A stretch of 64,000 nucleotides of DNA from Ciona savignyi (Eukaryota; Chordata; Ascidiacea; Phlebobranchia; Cionidae): the NCBI GenBank assembly GCA_000149265.1, contig CH003011.1, positions 42,085-106,084 on the forward strand, in the 5' to 3' direction. The notes under the pieces are model-generated. The model worked only from the letters and a program-made list of their open reading frames with translations. It was not told where the DNA came from and did not search any database. Positions 27,501-41,500 of this stretch are shown here, one piece after another. The number at the start of each line of letters is the position of its first letter. Within the stretch, counting starts at the first letter, position 1. The position numbers and the translations under genes were made by a program.

Positions 27501-28681
27501 ATCTATCAAAACCGTGATTAGCACGCAGTATTAACGTAATGCTCAGCGATAAATTAAGATTTAATAGATTTGAAATGCCACCGCAGCGATAATTCGACAG
27601 CACTGTTGGGTGCTTATTGCTGGCGGTCACGGCACGAGTATCACGCTGAGAATCACCTCGATTTATCTAAAATCCTTGAAGAGTTTGAGAATAAACCAAA
27701 GTATAGACACACCAGTGTAAAAAAATGTCGCTTTACTTCAAATTATTAACAATTTAGCGAACAATGTATCAATCGTTACCGATTATTCAGTGAACGATTA
27801 CGTGCATAATATAACACTACACAATAAGAGGTAGACGTCCTATAAGGATTGTTGCTACAATGTGCCGAATCAAAAGAGTCGAACCACGACCATAACTTCT
27901 AATAACATTGTTCGGTAGCATCGGAAGCTTTTATTCATCGTTTCCTGATTGGCGACGTGCAGTCTAGTCGAGGAGTTTTTATATCATACTTCCATATGTT
28001 GACTTTGCGTTTGATCCAAACGAATTCCACAGCTTATTGGATCTGTTCGATTAAGCGGGAGCTGGCGCAGGTGCCAAAAGCTCGTTGGGCGGGAAACGGA
28101 TAAAATAACATATTTGACAGCGTTTACGATTCTGTAACCTGTCGTCAAGGCTTTCCAACTTCTCGATGGTTGATGAATCCTTGTACAAAGTCCCGCGCGT
28201 ATCGTTAGCTATAGAAATAATAACACCAGTAAGCGTATACTTACTTACCCACGACCGATTTGCTGTTTACGATATACCGGCGACGTTACGGGTCACTAAG
28301 AAATATAACCTATTCTTGACCATACTGGGTCCGTTGTGGTCTGTCGGAGTGATGATTAACGACATGTGACTGTGATGACAGATGATTTGTGGCTCGAGAC
28401 TTGTATGCAATATTGTTAACGGACAAGCACAGGCTAGCCTAAATTATAACGTGAGTATTAACGACAGAGGAGGAAACGGGTCGTTAACACCAAAAATAAT
28501 GGACTCGATGCTAAATTTGTAAAGCCATCGCGTAAAGGTTTCTATTCAATTTTATTCTGGCTCTAACACGTAACATTTATTTGCCTACACAGTGAATTTA
28601 CAAATAGGAAAATGATATTTCGTTATGTAAGTGGAAAGTCAGCTCTGAGAACCTGGAAGCGGGGCTGTTAACGAACTATCA
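18564..28681. other. large gene-free interval between laminin first exons
   Basis: About 10 kb between exons 1A and 1B. If 1A is used, this is intron. I see no exon with homology. The ORFs present are at most 123 codons, without recognisable motifs, and several overlap on opposite strands. The DNA is relatively CpG-rich, without the long A or T runs of other introns here. Regulatory elements for laminin are plausible but cannot be identified by eye. Confidence 0.5.
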
Positions 28682-29564
28682 ATGAAAGAAAGATCAAGGC
28701 ATTTGCATCGACGTGTGATTGACAGAGGAAAGGGCTGTGGTAGATATAATCCCCGCCTGCTTGCTATTAATCTCGAGGTCAAAGGTCGCAGGGCTTGCTG
28801 CAACCGATTGTCTTGCCTATGCCGAAATCCCTGGAAGGTAGATTCAATCCAGAAACTTATTCGAAACATAACAGAGGATATGCAGAAGGAAAGCCAAGAA
28901 AGAAAGTACAGCAGCACTTTATTTTTCGATCCAAGTACTTCGCAAGTTCTACCTCAGAGCAGAACAAAAGAGCATTTTTGTTTACGCAGTGTTTCAAACC
29001 AAAGTATATTAGTTACAAATGATATGCAAAGACATTCACGAGTTTCTATGAAAGAATTACGTCTAAAGAAACCAATAAATTGTGAAGCTGTAACGGCAAG
29101 TAGACAACGTCACTTCGGCGAATCTCATTGGACAGAAATCCACACGTCATGCAGAGTGCAATCCCATAGGCACAAGAACTGCGATAAAATCGACTGGTGT
29201 GCAAGTCTGTTTCACGGCAACAACATGAAAAAACAAGAGCAGTTTCTTCCTTCGATTCAATCTTACTGTTTAAAGTCATGGGAATTTCAAGTGAAGAAAC
29301 GTTGGAATGACAGTGGCGGAAGTGTCGATGGTCATAACATGTTAAAAACTACATCAAAGTCTTGTTTTGACAATGTCTTACGAACCCTTTTTGTGCTTGC
29401 CTTACTGATTATGGGGCACTTGCCTCACGCAGATGCGAACTTTGGTCGACAGAACGCTCACTGGCGTCACAACTCTGAGAATTTTCCTCAGGTGACGAGC
29501 ATGGCAAAATACTTAGCTTATCCGTTGATGTCAACACCCGGAATAAGTTCCAAGTCATCCAAGT
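28682..29564 (+). CDS. laminin alpha alternative first exon 1B with long upstream leader
   Basis: The open frame runs from ATG 28682 (first ATG after an in-frame TGA near 28653) to a donor AAGT|GTAAGT in phase 1, matching the LN exon at 30747. A conventional signal peptide starts at the internal ATG 29339: a short basic start, then [15 protein letters not shown], with likely cleavage after ADA. The 219 codons before that ATG stay open and encode a Lys/Arg/His/Cys-rich stretch with no recognised domain. Staying open that long by chance is unlikely in AT-rich DNA. Translation could start at 28682 (long leader) or 29339 (ordinary secreted form). The junction with the LN exon gives TGG, so this isoform reads WLFP instead of GLFP. 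Confidence 0.65.
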
Positions 29565-32500
29565 GTAAGTATCTGACTGACCACATCAAGTAGCTTTAAC
29601 GGATTTGTAAATAGTAAGTGTGGAGTGGAAGTGGTGATCTTAGAGGCCACCGTCTGCGAATTTTAGTGTGCGATAGCCATTTTCCATTTTCCATTTTGGT
29701 ATGTCAATATTTGATTGACGTTTGCAACCACCGCGAAATGATGCATTTTACAATATGACCACACTTGCTTGATTTCTTTGTGTTTAAGCGTTAATTTGGT
29801 AAACATTTCATGGGAGAATCCATTATCTCTGCAATGTCAGCCGGGGTAGCAGAAGTATTAGTGGCGATTAAGCCACCGTGACCAAAAACAAGCGAAGAGG
29901 TCTACCAATATAACAATTTTACCACACCGGGTTCTTCTCGTCCGTGTCAAAACAGCAACATACATTTAGCTTACAAATTCGACCTAATCTGAAATGTATA
30001 TGAGGTAACATAGTCGCTGATTGTTGTATGTGAAAGTTTAAACAGGAAAGCCAGATGGGAAATGAAGGTAAAATCTTACATTTCAGGACTTAAACATCTT
30101 GACAAGACTGGTTTCCTCAAAGTAAATGCTTGTGTGCGCCTAATCACAATTTTTGTTAAAAAACTAAATTTAAGAACTCCGTATATGCCTTACCATTGTT
30201 TGGTGTCACTGGCATAAAGGAATTACTACATTTCCCAACTTAAAAAGCACACGTTGTGCACCTGTCCGGTATCGCTTTCACTTCCCTTTCGGCATTGTGT
30301 TGGGGCCAAGTTTACAGTTTTTGGTTCAGTGCCATTGATTAATGTATAGTTGTATTTTAGGTTTATTTTGTCTTGCACATTTTATCAGATAAAGCAAAAA
30401 TTATTTAAATTAATTAATGATTATCGACACAATTAGACAAAACATTGCCAGTGTTAGGATGACAATATGGTGTAATTAATGTTGGATATGTAATGAATCA
30501 TCAGTTAGATGTTCCATTGTCGTGCAATTTGAACATGTCAGACAAAGTCATCCGGTAGAGTTCGTATTAAACAAACATTTTCACCAATACAACCACCACG
30601 GTGATCTATAAGCATTTCCACCTGTTTAAATGGACTTTGTGGACTGCTGAAACTAAATGCTCTTTAGTACTAGAAGATTGATTAAGTACATTTGCTTGTA
30701 TTTGAATTATGCCTAATATACTCGATGACGGAGGTTCTATTTGCAGGGCTATTTCCTTCGGTGGTTAATTTGGCTAGTCACGCTGAAATAACGAGCAACG
30801 CAACATGCGGAGAGAGGGGGCCGGATAAATTTTGTAAACTTGTCCAGCACGTAGATAGAAGGACAGACCGAGGTCAACAATGTGGGGTAAGGTCTTGATT
30901 ATAAAAGACTAGTGGAAAGATATTCATCCCTTATTTAAGTAAAGTCTGTTTATTAAGATAACACGCTTAACTTTCCTAATATACAGTATATTCTATTTTT
31001 TATTTCAGATATGCGACCAATTTAGCCGAAACCCAAGTGAAAGACACGCCGTCGAAAATGCAATTGACGGCAGAGGGGACCGGTGGTGGCAAAGTCCGAC
31101 CATTGACCAGGGATACCAATATCACAGAGTGACCTTAACTCTAGATTTAAAACAGGTTAATGTTATTCTATATTTACACATTTGTGTTTTTTCTTTAAAA
31201 TATAGTAAAACCAACAACTTTTATCGAAATAGCCGCACAGGCCATAGAAGCGAGAGTTCACACGCTCTATACCCTCTCCTTGCCTATTTACAGCGTATGA
31301 TTTCACACGAGGCAAAATACACTGTGTTGACTTTGCGGCGGCGTTGCTCACGACAGAATGATTTGAGACCACGCATCACGCACAATAGCGGTCGAACCGC
31401 ATGTCGGAAATACCACTGTTTAAAAACGGGAGTAGGATAACAATGAGCGAAAAGGTGGGTAAGAGGCGAGGCGTCTGGGCGTAGTTGATAGTGTGGGTCT
31501 GGAGTCTTTTCACGCATTTTACTATCCCTTCGAAAACTAAGCTTAACTCAACAGTTTACAGTTTATGGTTAATATATAGCCCCCCTGAGAGCATTTGTAG
31601 GTTTTTTGATGTAACATCAGGCTACGGCGTTTTGCAAATTGTGGGTTTCTTTTGAAGTTTTATCAGCTACTAAACGAACGGAAGTTAAAACAACAAACAT
31701 GAAGGCTACTTATAAAAGTTACTTTGTTACCAGGGCACGAGTCCGTTTAAAAAAACCGTTAAACTTGAGGTTAAGTTACCAAGTATTTCGAAATCTAAAC
31801 TCCAAAGAAGTGCCGACTAAAACGCACCCGGCGCCGACACGGTAGCGACCTTGAAAAATAATTACGTCATCAGAGTGAAAGTTAAAGCGAAGATTTTAAC
31901 CGTAGAGGTGTCGCGACCTCACTCCAGACGGGCGTCGTGCACTGTTTACGTACACAGTTTAATGAATTACATTGACTGTTGTAAGAAGCGTCAGTTCTAA
32001 AAGTTAATGAACATATTGACCTTTAGAAGCCCGGTCGTTGCTTCCTAATCAAGTGTGAAAATTGGCTGAAAAATAACTTTGATTTCTAGATTTAGGACGA
32101 CGATCAAAATATCGTAAGACTACCTCATGCTTAACTAGCGTGGTCCCGTTTATACCTATTACGCAGAGTACAGCTGTGTTTCGTTCACGCCCTATTTACT
32201 TTCGGTATGTTGTGTTATGGTCCTACAAGGTCGCGTAGAAATACTAAGGTTTGATTGAGGGCGAAACGAAGGACTTCCGTGCCTTTCTACGATTGAAATC
32301 ACTGTCCGTTGCAGTGTGCAATCAGCGTTAATATTCGTATACTTTACAAAATGATTAATATTAAAACCACGTGTTATTCTATTGACATCAAACCGACTTT
32401 AGACTTGTCGTATTCTGATGAAGTATTGCTTTAAAACGCGTCACCACGTTTTATTAACCCAAGGCTGACGGTAGGTGATTCGCACCCATATTCGACTGGA

Positions 32501-35500
32501 GATTTGCGTATATCATTCAGTCAATTTTTCTGACCCGTGAAAGTTGTTGCATGGTAGAACTATGTTTTATGTAAACGACATTGATTACCAAAAGTCGCAT
32601 CCAGCCTGGAGAAATGACGTCACCCAGACACAGCAATCATCGAATTACGCATTGGCGAGGAAAGGTGGCGCTTAAAACAGAATGAGAGTGCTTGCTCGTT
32701 TGTCGTGGCAACAGGGCGGGGCGCGCCATAAATCACAACCTCGGCTTTGAACATAAATCTTAACGGGTAGATTTCATTTATTGGGCGTTAGACTATCAAA
32801 TTTGCATTTGTACCTAAATTACAATTGGGTAAAAAGCGTTAGCTGAATATCTAATATTTTCACGCAGATTAGAGAAGTTCTGAGATAAGCCACAGTTTTA
32901 ACGACTTGATGTATCACGAGTAAATAAAACCTTTACTAGATTGCGAGACTGCTTAAAATTAATGACAGTGATCTAAGATCAAACGAAAACAACGACTGAT
33001 TCTTGATTTCAATTTCAATGGGCTTTAAAGTCGATTTTTATCAATTTTAGGCAGTTGTGTAAATTGCTAGAAAAATAAAATACTCTATGTTCATTGGTAA
33101 ACGTCTAGTTATTCGACCCTAAGTTTTACCGAGAATGTCTATAATTTTATCGGGGATTATCTGATAAGCGGTTCTGTGCACTTTGAATTTAGTGGGAATA
33201 AAATAAGGGGCGAGGGCACTGCTGCCATTATTTTGGGCTATCGTATCGGTGCTGTTTAAACGACAACTTCAAGGCGCAAACGGTCAAATACGGAAACCGT
33301 TTGTAGTACTTAACGATCGTTATAGAACATGCCACTTTCCACACAACATGTATAACTTGCTTTTGCCATGTCGTAACCGTGAAAGTTCTCACGCACGCGG
33401 GTTAAAGTAACAACAGTTAAAACTCGCTCCAACTGCAAATATCGGTTTTACGAACGTGGGGCGCACGCGAAAATGTTTACGGTGGTCGGTGATAGTCAAT
33501 TAAGTGGCACAAACCACACAAACGACGTGAATTGTTCCTCCAACCACACACAGGTCGGCAATGAGCTGCACGAAACCCTCATATAAATGAAATTTAACGG
33601 GTAAAAGTCGAATTTCCGCATTTTACTCGCGCACCACACACTCTTTACTTAGGGCTTTATTGTTGTAAGTTTAATTTGCTTTGCAAGTAAACATAACTTA
33701 TTAATAAGTCAAAGCGTACGTTTTACGGCTACGAATGTTTGACCTAAAATTTTGCGTAATATTGACGTATATTTTTTTGGAATGTGCTGAATCCCAGTGT
33801 ATGATGCACCACAATCTGTTTTATGTGAACGATAAGTTGGAACGAACTTAATGTATTTAATTGTTGGTAAAATCTTATAATCACGTGACAAACACGACCG
33901 TCACCACGGACCTTGACTTTTTGCTCGGGACGGTCCTGTTAGTTATTATTTAATAATTTAAGGCAGGATTATATACATACTGGTGGTACCAGTAAAATAA
34001 CCACGTGCTTAAACTATATTTTACTATTTTGTTTTTACAGGTATTCCAGGTTGCTTACGTAATTATCAAAGCGGCTAATTCACCGCGTCCCGGAAACTGG
34101 ATTCTAGAAAAGTCGACTGATGGCGTCACATGGTCTCCTTGGCAATATTTTGCTACCTCAGATAGGTAATGAACAATTGAGCTCAATAGTCACCCCCTTT
34201 AATTACAACTTCATGATTGCAGGGAATGCTTATTAAAATATGGGAAAGTTGCCTCCCAACTTGGAGCTCCGAATTACAAGACCGATAGCGAAGTGATGTG
34301 CACAACATACTTTTCGAGACTCAACCCATTCCAGAACGGAGAAGTAAGTCGTTACCTACTTATTAGTCCGTTTTCAGTATTTGATTGATAACATTAATCA
34401 TTTTGGGTTGACAGAAAACCATTTGTAAACTTTCAACGATCATATATGTTTACGCCTTTTTAGATACATGTGTCGCTGATTAACGGACGACCAAGTGCTG
34501 AAAACCCGTCTTTTGAACTGGTGGACTTCACTTCAGCAAGATATATTCGTTTGCGTCTTCAGAAGATTCGAACTTTGCACGGAGATCTAATGACGTTGAG
34601 TATTGGCTCAACGCAAAACGACCCGTCGGTTACAAGAAGAGTGAGTAAAAGCAAACGAGCCTTACAACTGTTACGTAAATCCATAATCATTTCAATCATA
34701 ATTTTTCATTTTCGCCATGACTTAAAACGTTCAGGTTTACTTGTCATAACAAGTAGAATCACACTCGGAAATGCGTCAAATGTCTGATTTTCTAGCTATA
34801 TCATTTATAAGATTTTTATTGCTTTTACATGAAATGTTAAACGAGTGCGATAAATGAATTGTTTGAAGTTCTTAGCTCATGTGGTAAAAGCTTTATGAGG
34901 TTGTGTACATTTGTGTTTGCAAATAATTAAGTAATCCACTTTAGTGTAATCGCAACTTTAAACACCATCACACTCAACGCGGCGGGATATAAAAGACGGT
35001 GGAAAGTTGGTTTGACCGGATTTTGGACGGCCGTATATTTGCACAGCGAGTGCAAGTAATCCGTGTTGGTTGTAGGGATTAGCACCTTAGCAACGTAACT
35101 ATCAGCACACTTACGGACTTGTGCACAAACTGCGGCGATTCGTTGCGACATACAAGTGTACTAACACACGAAGAATGCGTATTAAAAAAAGTTCGGACAG
35201 TCTACGTTTGGCATTATAACCCCACATTAGGCGATACAATTTTTATTTATTGGATGATTGATTGCTGTTACTTATCAAATGCTCCACTTCTTACGATCTT
35301 TGTCATTTTGTAGACACCGTGAAGGAATGCATTAGGAATATATGCCACCAGCATTGTTCGTTTTATTCGGATTGATACGCGCTGCAGTATAGCAAATGTA
35401 TAATTATGAGTCAGATATTACCACCCTACTTGTATCCTTATTAGAGGTAGTCGTGACGTCGTTCGCACAGTGTGACGTCATTGAAAATGACCAAACAAAA

Positions 35501-38500
35501 GAGACTTTATTATTATGTGTATGTCCATTGGTTTTTAGGTCGTGCTCGTCAGATAAGTCATAAACGGCCATTGACTATTTAATGAAGTTTCGTTGTATTA
35601 ATTAAACTTAGGAAGCATGTGTGTTGTAGGCGGCGATTAATGCCACAATCTTGCTCCAATAGAGGGAAGGGTCGCAATTTGAACAGCAAAGAGATTCGAT
35701 ATGTTTACGTAAATTTCGGTACGATTAATTCAATTAAGTCGACCTCGGCGGGGCTGGGCCTTGTAGTAGGAGAGACGGTGCCCGGTTTCAGCGGTTCCCA
35801 AAACCGTGTTATTTTCCATCGGCCATTGAGACAGAATCGCCACTTAGAGGGGAACGATCACTTGCCACCGCTCGCGTGTCATTTGTACGACACCAAAGCC
35901 GGGGCAGGTCGCGACTTCAGTTGCAGGTTATACATCGGACTTAGACAGATCTTAATAAAGGGGTCGCAGTGTTAAGCTTTTAGTTGCAAGACCGATTGCA
36001 CAGGAACGGTATACTGAGAACATATTGACACGTACATAGATGGAATATAATAGCTTGACTCAAATAAATAGTTTTACCGCAGACATGCTAGATATAAAAA
36101 AATTACAACCGTGATAAGGGTCGAATTTATTGCACATATGTTAGCTTGTCTGGTTTATTTCTTGCTGGTACATGTGCGCTCAATCAAGCCTAAAGATTGG
36201 AGTTACCTTGGCGGCTTCGATTACATACTTACAAGGATTACCTTTGGTGGAACAGGGATGAACTTAACTTGGTTACTGTGTCTGTTTGTTTCCACTGGCT
36301 TTGCTCGTTACGGGCGAGAATTTTCGCACACAAGAAACCACAGATTGAGCGTCCGAGGCTCAGTACGGCGGGAAATGTTACCTCGTCGCCCGCCGACGAT
36401 ACTTTTGCAGTCGAACGATACTCGGAGCAGACATAAATTCGGCATTTTAAGCGATCGGCATAAACCTGCGATTTCGCGGGGATTGTACGATAAAAGATCT
36501 CGGCGAACTTTAATAAGACGCCGAGGAAGTAGTGGGCTGACTTTGCTTCAAATGCATAAAGTTGCATCAGATCTTTGCACATGTGGAACGTTCTCATTAC
36601 ATTCAGTTATGAAAAAGGTAAATGGCAAAAAAAATCGTGTTTAAAATCCGAAAGGTAATAAATTATCGTAGTATTTTATACAAAGTTGTCATACAAGCAT
36701 CGGACACAAAGGAAGTAGATAACTATGACCCAGTATTAATTAGGCCGATCCCAGCAATAGCCGACCGCGATCATAGTATATAGCTGAGTTAACGATCACG
36801 TTGTACTTATTAGTTCAAACGCCGCTAGCGTCGCGATTGCTTTGTGTGGGATAGGTATTGTTCAATCGGCGCACGTTTGCGTTTTACTGCCTTTTAATGA
36901 TCTGCAGCGTCTACTAATTATACAGTTACGACACATTGTGAACAATAAAAGATATTTTAGAAACGGAAGGCTAAAGTACCAAAATAGCTAAAAAATCAAA
37001 AGCACCGAATCTGTGGTTTGGTTCTATAATTTGAGATATCCAGTAGCCCTGTCTTTGTCACTGAAAAAATATATCATGCTGTAAATCATTTTAATTATAA
37101 CTCCAACTTTACCATTTATAACGCGTCGTCTACATTTTCAGTGTTGTGTATTTAGAAAGAATATGAAAAAAGTATGCGGGGCGATTAAATATATCGCGGT
37201 GAATACGTTTCCGTACTCGCTTCGTTGACGTCTGACTGTCTGTAAATGACTTGTCTTAGGAAGATAACACTCGAGTTAATTACACAGCTTAGCCTACTGA
37301 TCGCCAACGCTAAGAACGGGCCGAAGAGAATTAGTGACGCTCATGTTTCAATATTTCGAAATACGTGACGGATTGTAAGTTCGGTCTTGAAGGTCTTTAT
37401 CGAAACAAACATATTAGCTAGTCCGCCATTTTGCTGAATTTTAACATTAGAATATTTCGCCAGTTTAAAACTGTCTACTTTTCTAACGATTTTGTGTTTT
37501 GCAGTATTACTACTCGATCAAAGACATCAGTATAGGAGGGATGTGCATATGCTACGGCCATGCAAGTACTTGTCCTACGAACACACAGAACGGGGTAAAC
37601 TAATATATAAAACCAAAAAACACATTTTTGTTCTTATAATTGATATATGGACACTACCATAATCGAATATCAAATAATAAATATATCTTACAGTTATTTC
37701 ATTGCGCGTGCGAGCACAATACAGTTGGTTTCAACTGTGAAAGATGTGCGCCGGGATTTCACCAATACAAATGGATGCCGGGAAACAATGGCTTCCAATG
37801 TGAAGGTAAATGTTTTAATTTTGTTTGTAAATAATTTTCTTTTATAAAGTAGTCGCAGCAAAATAACAAGTTAAATCCACATTTAAATAGAGTGCAACTG
37901 CCACGGCCACGCTACGGAATGCTATTACGATCCGGCTGTGAATGAAAGAGGAGACAGTTTAAACACACGTGGAGAGTACATCGGCGGAGGAGTGTGCGTC
38001 GGATGCAGAGATGGAACTGCCGGAATTAACTGCCAATCGTAAGATGGTTTTATTTTGTGGTATCTTTAATCGACCCAATGTTTAACGTTTATATATTTTC
38101 TGCATAACATCGAATTATTTTGTTTAAACAGTTGTGTGGACGGTATGTATCGGCCTCTTGATGTTGAAGCGGACTCATCACACCCATGTCTTCCTTGCAA
38201 TTGCAACGCGTATGGTGGAACCCGAATATCGGATTCGGGGCCATATAATTGTGTTAAAGACATTGATCACATTGACGCAGAAAATGATTTATTCCCGGGA
38301 TCATGTTATTGCAAAGTTGGTTACACTGGGCAACAATGCGACAAGTAAGCCACGTTTATTGCAGTAGGAGTTAGGTTGGTTAAAGGGTGATAAACATGTT
38401 TCTGTGCAGATGCGCGTTTGGCTACACCGGATTCCCCTACTGCGAACCTTGTCCGTGCAATACATCTGGAAGTCTTAATATCGACCCTTGCATTGGCGAT

Positions 38501-41500
38501 TGCGCGTGTAAGGTAGGATTTTTAAGCCGATGAAACCCTTGATGCTTGATTCTCAACATCTGACTGTTTACAGGAGCATGTAACAGGAGACAATTGCAAT
38601 CAATGCAAAGTGGGCTTCTACAATTTGCAGCGAAACAACCCAATGGGATGTGATGAATGCTTCTGTAATGGCGCCACACAGAGCTGCGTGTCATCTAACT
38701 TACGATGGTAAATTTATTTAAACAATTAACTTGTTGTAATATTTTCAAGTGAACTGTGTGGCTTTTACAAAAAATACATTAAACAATTTTTTGTGTCGTG
38801 TAATTAGTCCATTGCATGTTAAGGTCTACAATCCACACAAATGAGGGATGGGAGGTTCGCGATCAAAGAGGAAGAAGAAGAACAAGACCACAAATTGATC
38901 CGGATCTTCACGAACCCTATGTGGAGCATGGTCCAACTGCACGGGAGCTGGGTACTACAATGTACTATTGGTCGGCTCCAGCAAGATATCTCGGTAAGTT
39001 GGGTTAATATTTTGAAGTTTGTTTAGTATAAATAACCTTTTCTTTTTTCTGAAGGAAATAAACTTAACTCGTATGGTGGTACACTCCGCTACACGGTCTC
39101 GTACGACATCTTACAAGGTGCTCAACCAATGCCCATACAAGCCAACGACATTATATTGGATGTAAGTAAAGGGTTCTACCATATGAAAAAACGGGTGTAT
39201 CATACGCAACACACTTTGAAACAATATGGTAGAACCCATTATTATTTNNNNNNNNNNNNNNNNNNNNNNNNNNNNNNNNNNNNNNNNNNNNNNNNNNNNN
39301 NNNNNNNNNNNNNNNNNNNNNNNNNNNNNNNNNNNNNNNNNNNNNNNNNNNNNNNNNNNACGATGTGTATATGGATTCTGCAACCCCCGAAGGCAAAGGA
39401 TTACCTGCGTCCTCAGTTGAAATATGTCACTGTCCACCTGGGTATACAGGTTATTCGTGCCAAGATTGTGCTACAGGTTACTGGAGAAACGGAGAGCAGT
39501 GTTTCCCGTGTAACTGCAATCACCATTCAAATATTTGTAACAAATTGAATGGTGCCTGCGAGGTAATTCATAATGAAATAAAAATGGCGTTCGAAAAATA
39601 TTTTTAAATTACTGTTTTTTAGAATTGCCAACACAGTACAATTGGAATACACTGCGAACGATGCAAACCCGGATATTACGGAAATGCGTTGAACGGCACG
39701 TCTGAAGACTGTCAAAGGTAGGTATTGTGTATATACGGTTATACTTCATGATTACTTTAAATCCTGTTTCAAAAGTGCACAAACGCCCTACTTCTCTTTA
39801 GATGTTCTTGTCCACTAGCAACGACAAGCAACAACTTCAGTCCAACATGTAGACTTGACAAAACAACCCGGAGATATGATGTGTTTGGAATGTGCCGTTG
39901 GTTATAGTGGAAAAAGATGTGAAACGTGAGTAAATATAATAAATAAAGGCAGATAATATACCGAGAGGTTTCGGTAATTTATTCAGATGCAGCGATGGTT
40001 ACTTTGGAAACCCTTTTGCCCCTGGTGGAAGCTGTCAACCCTGCAGTTGCAATGGGAATTCTGGGGCATGTAACCAATTAAACGGTGTATGTAAGTTCTG
40101 CAAAGGGCACACCGCTGGAGACCACTGTGAAAGATGTGAAGCCGGTACGTGTTTATATATGATTACGTCGTTTAAACATAATATGTGTGCGCATTGTGAC
40201 AACATTTTAAAATTAATTTTATTTTAAGCTTATTACGGAGATGCTATCCTACGCAAGAACTGTGGACCTTGTGAATGCAATCCCATCGGTTCTTTGAGTA
40301 GACAATGTGATTTTGTTACTGGTCAATGCCCGTGCAGACAAGATGTATATGGAAGAAAGTGTGACGCCTGTGCAGTAAGTTAAAGATTGTGTTCACCCTT
40401 AGCCTGCTTATGCAGATTTAAATATAAATAAATAACATTTTATTCTGTACAGAGCAATAACTACCTTAGCATAGAAGAAAAGATGTGTGTCCCCTGCGAC
40501 TGCAACCCAATTGGCAGCATCATGATGCAATGCAGATCAGATGGCTCTTGTGTTTGTCGAACGGGTGTCGTGGGAAAAACATGCGGTATCTGCTCCACTG
40601 GTTACCACAGTTTTGGTGATGGCGGCTGCATAGGTAGGCCTAATCTTTTGTAAACATTCGTATGTTTTGTACATGAAAACTCATTGTTAATAAACGGTGG
40701 TTTTACAGAATGCGATTGCACACACACAAACGGACATTGTAATCCTGCTACAGGCGAGTGTGTATGTCCTGCAAACACTCACGGGGAAGGCTGCATGAAC
40801 TGCGTAGATGGTTCTTATCAATGGTCTTTAAATAATGGATGTACAGTAAGTTTCTAATTTACTTAAAAGTAGACTCTTTGAAAAAAAATTAATTTTACAG
40901 CTTTGCAACTGCAGTAAAGCAGGGTCAACAAGTTTTACTTGTGATAACATAACAGGACAATGTCCATGCAAGTTCGAATACACCGACAAAACTTGCAACA
41001 GATGCAGGTGTGCATAAATTTAGTTAGTTCATTTGCTTTCATAAATTCCACATTGAATATATATACTCTAATTATTTTTCTTTGTAGACCAGGTTATTAT
41101 GGTTATCCAAACTGTAAAGCTTGTAACTGCCTTGTGGATGGGACACAAGCTAGCACATGTTTAAACGATGGGACGTGTGAGTGTTCTGATGATGGGCAGT
41201 GCTTATGTAAAGTAAGTGTACAGACTTTAATATGAAGAAATGTCATGCGTATCCATAACAAAACTAACATGTACTTGTAGGCAAATGTACAAGGCTTGCA
41301 CTGTGACCGTTGTGTTGCGGGTGCTTTTGGATTGTCAAATGAAAATGAAGTTGGATGTACTACATGTTTTTGCTCCAGGTGTTACAAACCAATGCCAACA
41401 AGCCACTTATTATTGGGGGAATCCGGTAAGATTTCTCCTTCAATTTGCAAAAGCTAGGCAGAGTTTTGAAACCGTTTGTTTAAGTAATAAATTTCCCAAT

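Noticed and set aside
35619-35975. 118-codon ORF in a laminin intron
   Set aside because: Composition and lack of motifs fit chance. It is not flanked by splice sites that match neighbouring exon phases.
36111-36644. 177-codon ORF in a laminin intron with a hydrophobic N-terminus
   Set aside because: It starts with GTG, has no recognisable domain, no supporting splice sites in phase with laminin, and a 119-codon ORF overlaps it on the other strand. A chance ORF is likely.
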